Notes under the pieces: generated by a model
Seen by the model: the letters and a program-made list of their open reading frames with translations, nothing else
Told to the model about the DNA's origin: nothing
Database searches by the model: none
Assembly (NCBI RefSeq): GCF_004348425.1
Contig: NZ_SMKK01000056.1
Span: 1 to 43,597 of the forward strand
DNA: 43,597 nucleotides
Direction: 5' to 3'
Source of the DNA: Actinomadura sp. 7K507
GTDB taxonomy: Bacteria; Actinomycetota; Actinomycetes; Streptosporangiales; Streptosporangiaceae
Part shown: piece by piece, positions 7,310 to 16,041 of the stretch
Position numbering within the stretch: position 1 is the first letter of the stretch
How the letters are laid out: each line of letters opens with the position of its first letter
Program-made: the position numbers and the translations under genes

Positions 7310-8128
7310 GTCCCAGGCCACCTGTACCGGCTCGGCGGAGTCGTGCCCATCGACGGGCGGCTGAGCTGGCGCGCGCCCGGCGCGTCCGGCCACGAGCCGA
7401 TCGGCTGCTACCTGCTGCTCGAACCCGGCCGCGCGCTGCTGATCGGTACCGGGGTCCGGCTGCACCAGCGGCTCGTCCTCGACCAGATCCGCGGCCTGCT
7501 GGACGGCCGCGAGCTGGAGGTCTACGCCGACCGCAACGAGGCCGACGAGATCGGCAACCTGGCCGCGGTGGTGTCGGAGTTCGGCGTCCGCCGGATGTGG
7601 TTCGCCGGGGCCGGGCACCTGCTGCGCTGGTTCGAGCACGACGGGTTCGGCGGCGCGGTCCCCGACACCGAGATCGTGTTCATGATGCCGGAGGGCGCCG
7701 CGCGGGAGATCAACCTGGAGAGCGACCGGCCCTCCACGGTCGGCTTCGGCGACGGGCGGCTGGAGCTGCTGCACACCCGGCTCACCACGCTCGGCTTCGC
7801 CTGGTTGTACGACCGGACGACGCGGACGCTGTTCCCCAGCGACTTCTTCGGCGAGGTCCCCCTCGCGACGCCGGGCGCCCGGCCGGTCTCCGACGGCTCC
7901 GGCATCACGTTCGAGCAGGTCCGCGACCATGTCTTCGCCCGCTTCTACTGGATGCGCGACGCCGACCCCGGCCCGCTGCTCGACGACCTCGACGCCGTCT
8001 TCGAGGGCCGCGAGATCGACCGGCTCGCCCCCTTCCACGGCTGCGTCATCGAAGGCCCGGACGCGGTGCGCCGCCACCTGTCCCACGCCCGCCGCGTCCT
8101 GACCGGCACCCTCCCGACCAGCCCCTAG
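7274..8128 (+). CDS. MBL-fold protein, ODP-type, sub-type A, second copy
   Basis: A 284-residue paralogue of the protein at 5569: same opening (ATEIVPGHLYRLGGVVP, GHEPIGCYLL) and same C-terminal LFPSDFFGEV and APFHG. It is more degenerate: the ligand block reads DRNEADEIGN (Arg87-x-Glu89-x-Asp91-Glu92), the LIDTG strand reads LIGTG, and the His147 position is Thr. The N-terminus is a perfect duplication of MNATEI, coded by an 18-bp tandem repeat, so either ATG 7274 (in the upstream stop, coupled) or ATG 7292 may be used. It is followed by a sub-type B gene, repeating the A-B order. Confidence 0.85.
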   Translation: MNATEIMNATEIVPGHLYRLGGVVPIDGRLSWRAPGASGHEPIGCYLLLEPGRALLIGTGVRLHQRLVLDQIRGLLDGRELEVYADRNEADEIGNLAAVVSEFGVRRMWFAGAGHLLRWFEHDGFGGAVPDTEIVFMMPEGAAREINLESDRPSTVGFGDGRLELLHTRLTTLGFAWLYDRTTRTLFPSDFFGEVPLATPGARPVSDGSGITFEQVRDHVFARFYWMRDADPGPLLDDLDAVFEGREIDRLAPFHGCVIEGPDAVRRHLSHARRVLTGTLPTSP

Positions 8129-8152
8129 CGACCCCCAGCCCCTAGCGACCCC
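8119..8152. repeat. Exact 17-bp tandem duplication across a stop codon
   Basis: CAGCCCCTAGCGACCCC is repeated at 8119-8135 and 8136-8152. The first copy contains the TAG stop (8126-8128) of the second A-type MBL gene; the duplication makes the only real spacer in this otherwise overlapping operon. Confidence 0.95.
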
Positions 8153-8165
8153 CCAGGGACTCCGC

Positions 8166-9020
8166 ATGGAACTCGACGACCTCCTCGACGTGTACGGCAC
8201 GTACTTCGTCCACGAGCGCTTCCCGCGCCCGATCGCCGACGGCGTGTCCTGGATCGGCGGCTGCTCGGCGCTGTTCATGGACCGCGCCAAGCCCGACCTC
8301 GCCCACTCCGCCCTCAACAGCTACCTCGTCCTAGGCGAGGAGAAGACCCTCCTCGTCGACACCGGCCATCCGGCGCTGTGGCCCGGATTCTCCGCGGCGG
8401 TGGAGAAGGCGCTCGGCGGCCGGCCTCTCGACTACGTGATGCCGACCCATCCGGAGATCCCGCACGGCGGGTCCCTCACGCTGCTGCACCGCAGGTGGCC
8501 GGGGCTCACCGTGGTCGGCGACACCCGCGACTACTTCCTCTACCACCCCGAGATCCCGGACGGCGCGTACCGCGAGATGCGCCCGGGAGAGCGGCTCGAC
8601 CTGGGCGGCGGGCGCGAGTTCGAGATCGTCGAGGCGCTGTTCAAGGACCTGCCCAACACGGTCTGGGGCTTCGACCACGGCTCGCGGACGCTGTTCCCCG
8701 CCGACGGGTTCGCCTTCTTCCACTGGCACAGCCAGGACGCCTGCGGCTTCACCACCGAGGACCGCGGGTTCACCCCGGACGCCGCCACCTACGCGCCGAT
8801 GACCGAGATCGTCAGCGGCCTGGAACTGCTCGACATTGAGGACACGATCCAGCGGTTCCTGCGGCTGGTCGAGCACACGTCCCCCACGGTGATCGCCCCC
8901 GCGCACGGGACGGTCGTCACCGACCTGCCCAACGCCTTCGGCTACCTGGAGGCCCTGCGCGCCAAGGACCGCACCACCACCCCCCACCCGCACGATTCAG
9001 GAGCACACCATGGCAGGTAA
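8166..9020 (+). CDS. MBL-fold protein, ODP-type, sub-type B, second copy
   Basis: A 284-residue paralogue of the protein at 6399. It shares the WIGGCS opening, LLVDTGH (62-68), THPEIPHGGS (94-103), FKDLPNTVWGF, LFPADGFAFFHWH and APAHG. His95, Glu97 and His100 are kept, with Pro99 in place of Asp. The segment DLPNTVWGF aligns well with HWPDTMFTY of flavodiiron proteins, placing Asp at the His147 site. Start ATG 8166 is 37 bp after the A-type stop. Its 3' end overlaps the binding-protein gene by 11 bp, tying these enzymes to the transporter. Function unknown; co-expression with the adjacent A-type protein is expected. Confidence 0.85.
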   Translation: MELDDLLDVYGTYFVHERFPRPIADGVSWIGGCSALFMDRAKPDLAHSALNSYLVLGEEKTLLVDTGHPALWPGFSAAVEKALGGRPLDYVMPTHPEIPHGGSLTLLHRRWPGLTVVGDTRDYFLYHPEIPDGAYREMRPGERLDLGGGREFEIVEALFKDLPNTVWGFDHGSRTLFPADGFAFFHWHSQDACGFTTEDRGFTPDAATYAPMTEIVSGLELLDIEDTIQRFLRLVEHTSPTVIAPAHGTVVTDLPNAFGYLEALRAKDRTTTPHPHDSGAHHGR

Positions 9021-10632
9021 CGCCATCCGGCGGCTGGCCGCCGCCGCGACCCTCCCCCTCCTGGCGGCCGGGCTGGTCGCCTGCAGCTCCGGCAGCACCG
9101 GCTCCTCCGCCGGCGGCGCCTACGTCTACGTGCTGCCGCAGGACTTCCAGGGCGTCGACCGGGCCAAGTACTCCAGCGAGGCGTCCAAGATCGTCGGCGA
9201 CGTCATGCACAGCCGGCTGCTGGAGCTGGACACCTCCGGGCAGGCCCCCGGCGCCTGCACACCCGGCGTCCCGCCGAAGATCGCCCCCGAGTCGCCGCTG
9301 GTGTCGTCGTGGTCGGTCACCGATGACGGCAAGGGCATCGACATCACCCTGCGCGAGGGCGTGAAGTCGGCCGACGGCAACGTGCTGACCTCGGCGGACG
9401 TCCAGTGGTCGATCGAACGGCTGAAGGCCATCGACGCCTCGGGCAAGACCCTGTGGTTCACCGTGGGCGGCTTCGACCCCGACAAGACGATCACCGTGCA
9501 CAGCCCGACCAAGTTCACGCTGAACCTGGAGAAGCGCAGCGAACTCGCCCCCTACACCCTCGCGGGCAACTCCGGGCTGATCCTGGACAGCACGACGGCG
9601 AAGAAGCACGCCACCGGCGACGACCCGTGGGCGACCAAATACCTCACCGACCACACCGCCGACTTCGGCCCGTGGACGCTCACCGAGTTCAGCTCGCAGC
9701 AGCTGACGTTCGGCAAGAACCCCAACTTCACGGGCGAGCGCGGGAACCTCGAGAAGATCGTGCTGCGCACGGTCCCCGAAGCCTCGTCCCGCATCCAGCT
9801 CGTGCGTACCGGCCAGGCCGCCGAGACCATCGGTCTCGACTACACGCAGATGGAGAGCCTGAAGGAGTCCGGCGCCGTCAACCTGGTCACCTGCCCCAAC
9901 CCCGGCCGCGACTGGCTCGGCCTCAACGCCGAGGACCCGGTGCTGGGCAAGACCAAGGTGCGCCAGGCGATCTCCGTCGCGCTGAACCGGACGGCCATCC
10001 AGACCGCCGTGTACCGGGGCTTCGCCAAGCCGGCGCAGGGCGGCCTCTCCCAGGCTTACGGCCAGTTCGGCGAGGGCGACAACTACAAGCACGACGTGGC
10101 CCGCGCCAAGAAGCTGCTGTCCGAGGCGGGCGTCGGCGACGGGTTCTCGTTCACGCTGAGCGTCTCGGAGTCCCAGCCCGGCGCGTACGCCGACAACCTG
10201 GCCGTGCTGATCCAGCAGCAGCTCAAGGCCGTCGGCGTCAACGTCAAGATCAAGAACGTGCCGTCCGCGGTGCAGTACAAGGCCGACGGGCTGGACAAGA
10301 AGCACCAGGCGTTCCTGATGGCCGAAGGCCCGGCGGCCGGCAACCCCGGCTACTCGGCCTGGCTGTCGCTGGCGTGCGACGGCCTGCAGAACTACATGGG
10401 GTTCTGCGACGAGAAGCTCGACGGCCTCGCCGACGACCTTCAGGCCGGCGGGCTGAGCGCCGAGGAGACCAAGAACAAGACCACCGAGCTGGCCGGCCTC
10501 ATCGCCGAGCAGCAGCCCGCCGTCTACCTGGTCGACCGGTCGGGGGTGAACGTGCGCAACAAGTGCGTCACCGACGTCCCCAGCACTGGATTCGGCAACA
10601 GCTACACCAAGGCCCGCGCCAGCTGCGGCTGA
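9010..10632 (+). CDS. ABC transporter substrate-binding lipoprotein, family 5 (peptide/nickel type)
   Basis: A 540-residue extracytoplasmic solute receptor. A basic start and hydrophobic stretch lead to the lipobox LVAC with Cys25, so it is a membrane-anchored lipoprotein. The body has the DppA/OppA/NikA family pattern: a WSVTDDGKGIDITLREGVKSADG block, SADVQWSIERLKA, VRQAISVALNRTAI and ARAKKLLSEAGVGDGFSFTL. Family members bind oligopeptides, nickel chelates, opines, sugars and other solutes, so the substrate is best inferred from the co-transcribed oxygenase and hydrolases. It overlaps the last MBL gene and precedes two permeases and two ATPases. Confident on role, not on ligand. Confidence 0.92.
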   Translation: MAGNAIRRLAAAATLPLLAAGLVACSSGSTGSSAGGAYVYVLPQDFQGVDRAKYSSEASKIVGDVMHSRLLELDTSGQAPGACTPGVPPKIAPESPLVSSWSVTDDGKGIDITLREGVKSADGNVLTSADVQWSIERLKAIDASGKTLWFTVGGFDPDKTITVHSPTKFTLNLEKRSELAPYTLAGNSGLILDSTTAKKHATGDDPWATKYLTDHTADFGPWTLTEFSSQQLTFGKNPNFTGERGNLEKIVLRTVPEASSRIQLVRTGQAAETIGLDYTQMESLKESGAVNLVTCPNPGRDWLGLNAEDPVLGKTKVRQAISVALNRTAIQTAVYRGFAKPAQGGLSQAYGQFGEGDNYKHDVARAKKLLSEAGVGDGFSFTLSVSESQPGAYADNLAVLIQQQLKAVGVNVKIKNVPSAVQYKADGLDKKHQAFLMAEGPAAGNPGYSAWLSLACDGLQNYMGFCDEKLDGLADDLQAGGLSAEETKNKTTELAGLIAEQQPAVYLVDRSGVNVRNKCVTDVPSTGFGNSYTKARASCG

Positions 10633-10667
10633 GCGCGGCCGGCGCCCCAGCGTAGGAACGAGTCACG

Positions 10668-11690
10668 ATGCGTCGTATCCCCCTCAAGATGATCGCCGGA
10701 CGGCTGGTCGCCATCCCGGTGTCGCTGTTCGCGGTCGCCACCCTGGCCTTCTGGATGATCAGGCTCTCGGGGACCAACGCCGCGGCGTCGGTCGCCGGCG
10801 AGCACGCCACCCCGGAGGCCATCGCCGCCACCGAACGGGAACTCGGGCTGGACCGCGGCCTGTGGGACCAGTACCTGAGCTTCCTCGGCGGCCTGGTCCG
10901 CGGCGACCTCGGCACGTCCTACTTCACCCGGCAGCCCGTCGGGGAGGAGCTGATGGCCCGGCTGCCGCTGGACGCCACCGTCGGCGTGCTCGCGCTGATC
11001 GTCGCGGTCGCCGCCGGGGTCGGGATCGGCGCCGCCGGCGCCTGGTACCGCGGCGGCTGGCCGGACCGGACGGGACGGGGCGTGGTGACGCTGCTGCAGT
11101 CGGTCCCCGAGTTCGTGCTCGCGCTCGTGCTGATCTTCGTGCTGTTCTTCCAGCTGCGGCTGCTGCCCGCCCCGGTCGGCCAGATCGAGCTCACCCAGAG
11201 CGCGCCACCGCGGATCACCGGCGTGGTGGCCCTGGACGCGATCCCGGCCGGGGACTGGGCGGCGTTCCGGGCCGCCGCCGCGCAGCTGGTGCTGCCGGTG
11301 GTGAGCTTCGGGCTGGTGCTGTCGGCGGTGTTCGCCAAGGTCACCCGGTCCTCGCTCGCCTCGGTGCTGGCCTCGCCGCAGGTCGAGTACGCCCGCGCAC
11401 TCGGCCTGCCGTCCCGGCGGGTGTTCTCCTCGGCGCTGACCGTCTCGCGGACCGCGATCCTCACCACGATCGCGATCGTGTCCGGGGCGCTGATCGGCGG
11501 CAACGCGATCATGCAGAAGATCTTCAGCCTGGACGGCGCCGCCGCGTTCGGCGTCGACTCCATCTTCAAGCTCGACCTGCCCGTGGTGCAGGGCCTGGTG
11601 CTGGTGTTCGGCGGCATCACCGTGGTGCTGTTCCTGCTCATCGACATCATGATCCTGCTCCTCGACCCGAGAGTCCGGGCGACCTCGTGA
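10668..11690 (+). CDS. ABC transporter permease, DppB type
   Basis: A 340-residue inner-membrane permease with about six membrane segments and the binding-protein-dependent transport signature near residues 240-265 (EYARALGLPSRRVFSSALTV), which contacts the ATPase. Residues 1-45 hold the first membrane helix and the RLSG entry typical of DppB/OppB. The large extracytoplasmic loop is longer than usual and contains a TQSAPPRITG stretch. It pairs with the DppC-type permease 14 bp downstream. Confidence 0.92.
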   Translation: MRRIPLKMIAGRLVAIPVSLFAVATLAFWMIRLSGTNAAASVAGEHATPEAIAATERELGLDRGLWDQYLSFLGGLVRGDLGTSYFTRQPVGEELMARLPLDATVGVLALIVAVAAGVGIGAAGAWYRGGWPDRTGRGVVTLLQSVPEFVLALVLIFVLFFQLRLLPAPVGQIELTQSAPPRITGVVALDAIPAGDWAAFRAAAAQLVLPVVSFGLVLSAVFAKVTRSSLASVLASPQVEYARALGLPSRRVFSSALTVSRTAILTTIAIVSGALIGGNAIMQKIFSLDGAAAFGVDSIFKLDLPVVQGLVLVFGGITVVLFLLIDIMILLLDPRVRATS

Positions 11691-11704
11691 CCAAGGGAGA
11701 CGCG

Positions 11705-12622
11705 ATGAAAGCCGAGATCGGCGGCACGCCGGACGCGGTCGCCGTGGAACCCGCGGAGACGTCCGGCCGCGAAGGAACCGGCCCCGGGCCGGACTCCCAG
11801 CGCCAGCCGGGCGGACGCCGGGCCCGGCGGCTGCTCGGAGTATGGATCGGGCTGGCCATGCTCGTCGTGCTGTTCACCTCCGCGCTCGCCGCGCGCCTGT
11901 GGGCCGACACCGACGCCGTGGACGTCGACGCCGTACTGCAGGGCCCGTCCGCCGACCACTGGTTCGGCACCGACGAGAACGGGCGGGACGTGTTCGTCCG
12001 CACCCTGGCCGCCGGCGCCGCCGACCTGCCGATCGCCCTGGGCGGCACGGTGATCGCCCTGGTCGCCGGGACGCTGCTGGGCCTGCTCGCCGGCACCCGC
12101 AACCGCTACGCCGAGCCGATCATGCGCGTGGTGGACGGCTTCCAGGCGTTCCCGCTGCTGATCCTGATCCTGGTCATCGTCCAGATCAGCGGAGGCGGGA
12201 TGGCGGTGCTCGCGGGCACGATCGCGATCATCAACATGCCCCGGTTCATCCGGCTGACCCGGGCCGAGGCGCTGCACATCCGCGAGTCCCGGTTCGTGTT
12301 CTTCGCCGAGGTGATCGGCGCGAGCCGGCGGCACGTGCTGCGGCGGCACGTCCTGCCGAACGTCAGCGGCGCCGTGCTGAGCCAGGCGAGCCTCGGCGGC
12401 GCGCTGGCGCTGGGAGCGATCGGCGCGATGTCCTTCCTCGGGCTCGGCATCGCCCCGCCCACGCCGAGCTGGGGAGCGATGGTCCAGTCCGGCACGGCCG
12501 GGATCACCAGCGGTCAGTGGTGGCCGGTGCTGTTCCCGAGCCTCGCGCTGGTGTGGGCCATCGTCGCGTTCAACCTGATCGCCGACAGCCTGGACGCGCA
12601 CTTCGCCAAGGAGATCCAGTGA
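11705..12622 (+). CDS. ABC transporter permease, DppC type
   Basis: A 305-residue permease. Residues 1-45 are a hydrophilic Gly/Pro/Arg-rich cytoplasmic tail, then a first membrane helix ([16 protein letters not shown]). The family mark [15 protein letters not shown] follows, and the ATPase-coupling loop is [21 protein letters not shown] 11705 was chosen for AAGGGAG seven bases upstream; a GTG at 11687 overlapping the dppB-type stop would add six residues. Its own stop overlaps the first ATPase start. Confidence 0.92.
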   Translation: MKAEIGGTPDAVAVEPAETSGREGTGPGPDSQRQPGGRRARRLLGVWIGLAMLVVLFTSALAARLWADTDAVDVDAVLQGPSADHWFGTDENGRDVFVRTLAAGAADLPIALGGTVIALVAGTLLGLLAGTRNRYAEPIMRVVDGFQAFPLLILILVIVQISGGGMAVLAGTIAIINMPRFIRLTRAEALHIRESRFVFFAEVIGASRRHVLRRHVLPNVSGAVLSQASLGGALALGAIGAMSFLGLGIAPPTPSWGAMVQSGTAGITSGQWWPVLFPSLALVWAIVAFNLIADSLDAHFAKEIQ

Positions 12623-13443
12623 GTGAGAAAGACACCGGAGGGCCGCTGCTGGACGTCCGCGGTCTGACCGTGGACTTCACCCGGGACGGGCAGCGGACCC
12701 GGGTCGTCCGGGACATGTCGTTCGACATCGCCACCGGCGAGTTCGTCGGGATCATCGGCGAGACGGGCTCGGGCAAGTCGGTGTCGCTGCGGGCGGCACT
12801 GCGGATGCTGCCCCGCAACGGCACGCTCGCCGGCGGCACCAGCGAGTTCCGCGGCACCGACCTCACCGCCCTGCCCGCCAAGGAGCTGCGGCGGCTGCGC
12901 GGCGCCCGGATCGGCTTCATCCCGCAGCAGCCGTGGAGCGCCCTGAACCCGGTCATCCGCCTGGACCGGCAGTTCCGGCAGGTCGGCAGGGCGCACGGCA
13001 AGAGCCGGGCATGGACGGACAACGCCGCGCGGGAGATGCTCGCCAGGGTCGAGATCGCCGACCCCGTACGCGTCCTGGCCGGGTTCTCCGGCGAGCTGAG
13101 CGGCGGCATGGCCCAGCGCGTGGTGATCGCGATGTCGCTGCTGCTGGAGCCCGAACTGGTCGTCGCGGACGAGCCCACAACGGCGCTGGACGTCACCGTC
13201 CAGCGGGAGATCCTCGACCTGCTGAGCCGGATCTGCCAGGAGGACGGAAAGAGCGTCCTCATCGTCACCCACGACCTCGGCGTGGTCGCGCACTACTGCG
13301 ACCGGGTCTACGTGATGCGCGAAGGCCGCCTGGTGGAGGAAGGCCCGGTCGACGAGGTGTTCGCTTCACCGCGGCACGAGTACACGCGCACCCTGGTGGA
13401 AGCGGCCTCCGCCGGAGACATCGAAGAGGGGGCCGCCCGATGA
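12619..13443 (+). CDS. ABC transporter ATP-binding protein, DppD type
   Basis: A 274-residue ATPase: Walker A GETGSGKS (about 45-52), Q-loop FIPQQP, signature LSGGMAQR, Walker [13 protein letters not shown] and switch [13 protein letters not shown]. The typical C-terminal oligopeptide-transporter Fe-S-binding extension is absent, making it shorter than most DppD proteins (about 320). GTG 12619 is used, in the preceding stop codon, with AAGGAG upstream. It forms a heterodimeric motor with the next gene product. Confidence 0.92.
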   Translation: MSEKDTGGPLLDVRGLTVDFTRDGQRTRVVRDMSFDIATGEFVGIIGETGSGKSVSLRAALRMLPRNGTLAGGTSEFRGTDLTALPAKELRRLRGARIGFIPQQPWSALNPVIRLDRQFRQVGRAHGKSRAWTDNAAREMLARVEIADPVRVLAGFSGELSGGMAQRVVIAMSLLLEPELVVADEPTTALDVTVQREILDLLSRICQEDGKSVLIVTHDLGVVAHYCDRVYVMREGRLVEEGPVDEVFASPRHEYTRTLVEAASAGDIEEGAAR

Positions 13444-14258
13444 GCCGGCTGGCGCTGGAAGAAGTGCGCAAGACCTACGGGCGCGGCAAGAACGCGGTCG
13501 AGGCCGTCCGGGGAGTGTCGCTGGCCGTCGAACCCGGCCGGACACTCGGGCTCATCGGCGAGAGCGGATCGGGCAAATCCACGCTGGGCCGCATCTGCCT
13601 CGGCGCCGAACCGTTCGACTCGGGACGCCTCCTGTCGGACGGCGCGGACTTCGCCGGGTTCGACCGCGAACGGCTCGCCGAGTTCCGCCGCAAGACCTCG
13701 ATCGTCCTCCAGGAGCCGGAGCTGGCGCTCAACCCCCGCCGCACCCTCGGCCAGTCGGTCACCGAACCGCTGGACGTCCACTTTCCCGAGTTGCCCGCCG
13801 CCGAACGCCGTGAGCGCGCCGAGCACGCCATGGAGCTGGCGCATCTGGACCCCGGGCTGTGGGACCGCTACCCCCGCGAGCTGAGCGGCGGCCAGCAGCA
13901 GCGCGCCGGCATCACCCGCGCGATCGTGACCGAGCCCGAGTTCGTCGTGCTGGACGAGCCGACCGCGTCCCTCGACCTGTCGGTGCGCGGCCGGATCCTG
14001 GAGACGATGCGCGAACTCCAGGAACGCCTCGGCCTCTCGTACCTGCTGATCACGCATGACATGGCCACGGTGTCCGCCCTCGCCGAACGCGTCGTCGTCC
14101 TCTACAAGGGCGTCGCCGTCGAAACCGGCGAATGGCGGAAGGTGCGCCACGACCCCGAGCACGAGTACACGCGCAAACTCCTGTCGGCCGTCCTCACCGT
14201 CCGGCAGGCGGGCCCCGGAGGACGGCGGAAATCTCAGGTCACCAAGCCCCTGCGGTAG
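13440..14258 (+). CDS. ABC transporter ATP-binding protein, DppF type
   Basis: A 272-residue ATPase: Walker A GESGSGKS, Q-loop VLQEPE, signature LSGGQQQR, Walker B FVVLDEPTASLD and switch HDMATVSALAERV. It starts in the stop codon of the first ATPase (ATGA). Its last 25 bp overlap tail-to-tail with the convergent response-regulator gene, so no classical terminator fits between the two operons. Confidence 0.92.
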   Translation: MSRLALEEVRKTYGRGKNAVEAVRGVSLAVEPGRTLGLIGESGSGKSTLGRICLGAEPFDSGRLLSDGADFAGFDRERLAEFRRKTSIVLQEPELALNPRRTLGQSVTEPLDVHFPELPAAERRERAEHAMELAHLDPGLWDRYPRELSGGQQQRAGITRAIVTEPEFVVLDEPTASLDLSVRGRILETMRELQERLGLSYLLITHDMATVSALAERVVVLYKGVAVETGEWRKVRHDPEHEYTRKLLSAVLTVRQAGPGGRRKSQVTKPLR

Positions 14259-14893
14259 GCGTAGACCACCGCCTGCACGCGGTCGCGCAGGTCGAGCTTG
14301 GTGAGGATGCGCGACACGTACGTCTTGACGGTCTCCTGGCTGATCACCAGCGTCGCGGCGATCTCGCTGTTGGACCGGCCGTCGGCGATCAGGCGCAGCA
14401 CCTCCAGCTCGCGCGGGGTCAGCGCCGTGCCGTCCGCCGCGCCCCCGGCGGGACGGATCCGCGCCGCGTACCTGCCGACGAGCTGCCGCGTCACCTCGGG
14501 CGCCAGCAGCGCCGCGCCGGACGCGACGGTGCGGATACCGTGCAGCAGCTGCGCCGGCGGCGCGTCCTTGAGCAGGAACCCGCTCGCCCCCGCCCGCAGC
14601 GCCTCGTAGACGTACTCGTCCAGGTTGAACGTCGTCACCACGAGCACCTTGACCGGCTGCGCCACCCCGGCGCCGGCCAGCAGGCGGGTCGCCTCGATGC
14701 CGTCGAGGACCGGCATCCGGACGTCCATGACCACCAGGTCCGGCTTCAGCCGCTGGGCGAGGTCGACGGCGGCCCGCCCGTCCCCGCACTCGCCCACCAC
14801 CTCGAGGTCGGGCTGCGCGCCGATGATCGTCACGAACCCGGTCCGGACGAGCGCCTGGTCGTCGCAGACGATGACCCGGACGGGCTCGGTCAC
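14234..14893 (-). CDS. NarL/FixJ-type response regulator
   Basis: A 219-residue two-domain regulator. The receiver domain has the acidic pair Asp11-Asp12, phospho-acceptor Asp57 (VVMDVRMP) and Lys in FLLKD. The C-terminal LuxR-type helix-turn-helix is LTPRELEVLRLIADGRSNSE, followed by LVISQETVKTYVSRILTKL. Its start overlaps the kinase stop by 4 bp, so the pair is co-translated. A 56-bp piece nearly identical to its codons for EATRLLAGAGVAQPVKV recurs at 28040-28095. Targets are unknown; the adjacent CPBP protease gene is in the same operon. Confidence 0.95.
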   Translation of the reverse strand: MTEPVRVIVCDDQALVRTGFVTIIGAQPDLEVVGECGDGRAAVDLAQRLKPDLVVMDVRMPVLDGIEATRLLAGAGVAQPVKVLVVTTFNLDEYVYEALRAGASGFLLKDAPPAQLLHGIRTVASGAALLAPEVTRQLVGRYAARIRPAGGAADGTALTPRELEVLRLIADGRSNSEIAATLVISQETVKTYVSRILTKLDLRDRVQAVVYAYRRGLVT

Positions 14894-16041
14894 GACGCGC
14901 TCCCCGCCGGGATGCGCGCCCGCACGACGAAACCGCCGGCCGACCCGTCCGCGCGGAACTCGCCGCCCAGGGCGTCGACCCGTTCGCGGAGCCCGACCAG
15001 GCCCCGCCCGCTCCCGCCGGGAGACCCCGTCCGAGACCCGGAGCCGTCGTTGCTGACCTCCACGGTGATCTCCTTCTCGCCATAGCGCACGCAGACCCCG
15101 GTGCGGCTGCCATGGGCATGTTTGAGGGCGTTCGTCAGGGCCTCCTGTACGACCCGGTAGGCCACGAACTCGGCGCTGCCGGCCGACTCCACCGGCGTCC
15201 CCTCCTGGGTGAACTCCACCGGCTGCCCGGCCCGGCGCGTCTGCTCCACCAGCGTGCTGAGCTCACCGGTGGACGGCGTCCGCCCGCCGGCGTCGTGATC
15301 GGGGTTCAGCAGGTCGAGCAGATGCCGCAGGTCGCCGATGGCCCGCCGCCCGGTATCGGTGACGGCGTTCAGCGTCTCGTCCAGACGATCGGGCGCGGCG
15401 GTCAGGTACCGCGCCGCCTCGGTCTGCACCACCATCGCCGTCACGTGGTGGGTCACCACATCGTGGAGCTCGCGGGCGATACGGGTGCGTTCGGCGGTAC
15501 GGGTGGCCTCGGCGACGTGCCGGCGCCGCTCCGCCTCGGCGATCCGGGTGTTGCGCAGCCACGCCCCGACGCCCCACCCCATCGCCGCCAGCAGGTAGAA
15601 CGTCACGAATCCGCCCAGCCCCTCGGTCGAGCCGAGCCGGTAGAGCGTGACCACCAGCGGCACGTACGCCACGGAGAGGACGATTACGGCGGTGCGCCGG
15701 TGATGCTCCAGGTGGGCGCCCGCGCTCACCAGCATGAAGGGAAAGGCGGTACCCGCGACCATGTGGTAACTGCCGAGCTCGGCGAGCGTGAAGCCGAGCG
15801 TCGTCACGGCGAGGGAAGCGGCCGGCCACCGCCTCCGCACGACCAGCGGGAGGCACTCCAGGGCGAGGATCACGGCGGCGAGCGCGTCGAAGGGGCGTTT
15901 CGGAAGGTCGCCGACCTGCGTCTCCTGGCCGTGCAGAGCAGGGACGAACGACAAGACGATCAGCAGCACCGCGAACGGGAAATCCCGGACCGTGACGTCC
16001 CACCGCCGCCACATGTCGGGCAGCCGCCGGAGCTCGATCAC
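14890..16041 (-). CDS. Two-component sensor histidine kinase, HisKA_3 family
   Basis: A 383-residue membrane kinase with about five predicted membrane segments in residues 20-160. They are followed by the dimerisation/phospho-acceptor helix (TRIARELHDVVTHHV, His193) and a HATPase domain ending in SGRGLVGLRERVDALGG. There is no separate sensor domain, so the signal is probably sensed in or near the membrane, as in DesK-like kinases. GTG 16041 lies in the CPBP stop codon (GTGA overlap), indicating one transcript: protease, kinase, regulator. Confidence 0.93.
   Translation of the reverse strand: MIELRRLPDMWRRWDVTVRDFPFAVLLIVLSFVPALHGQETQVGDLPKRPFDALAAVILALECLPLVVRRRWPAASLAVTTLGFTLAELGSYHMVAGTAFPFMLVSAGAHLEHHRRTAVIVLSVAYVPLVVTLYRLGSTEGLGGFVTFYLLAAMGWGVGAWLRNTRIAEAERRRHVAEATRTAERTRIARELHDVVTHHVTAMVVQTEAARYLTAAPDRLDETLNAVTDTGRRAIGDLRHLLDLLNPDHDAGGRTPSTGELSTLVEQTRRAGQPVEFTQEGTPVESAGSAEFVAYRVVQEALTNALKHAHGSRTGVCVRYGEKEITVEVSNDGSGSRTGSPGGSGRGLVGLRERVDALGGEFRADGSAGGFVVRARIPAGSAS

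Noticed and set aside
5569..9020. Reading the four MBL genes as beta-lactamases or lactonases
   Set aside because: None has HxHxDH. The Glu in the block, the SDxFG and the terminal AHG or VHG motifs fit the flavodiiron ODP type.
10919..12601. Long leftward open frame of about 560 codons opposite the permease genes
   Set aside because: It is an antisense shadow: composition is Arg/Asp/His-rich without domains, and the rightward frames encode clear DppB and DppC permeases.
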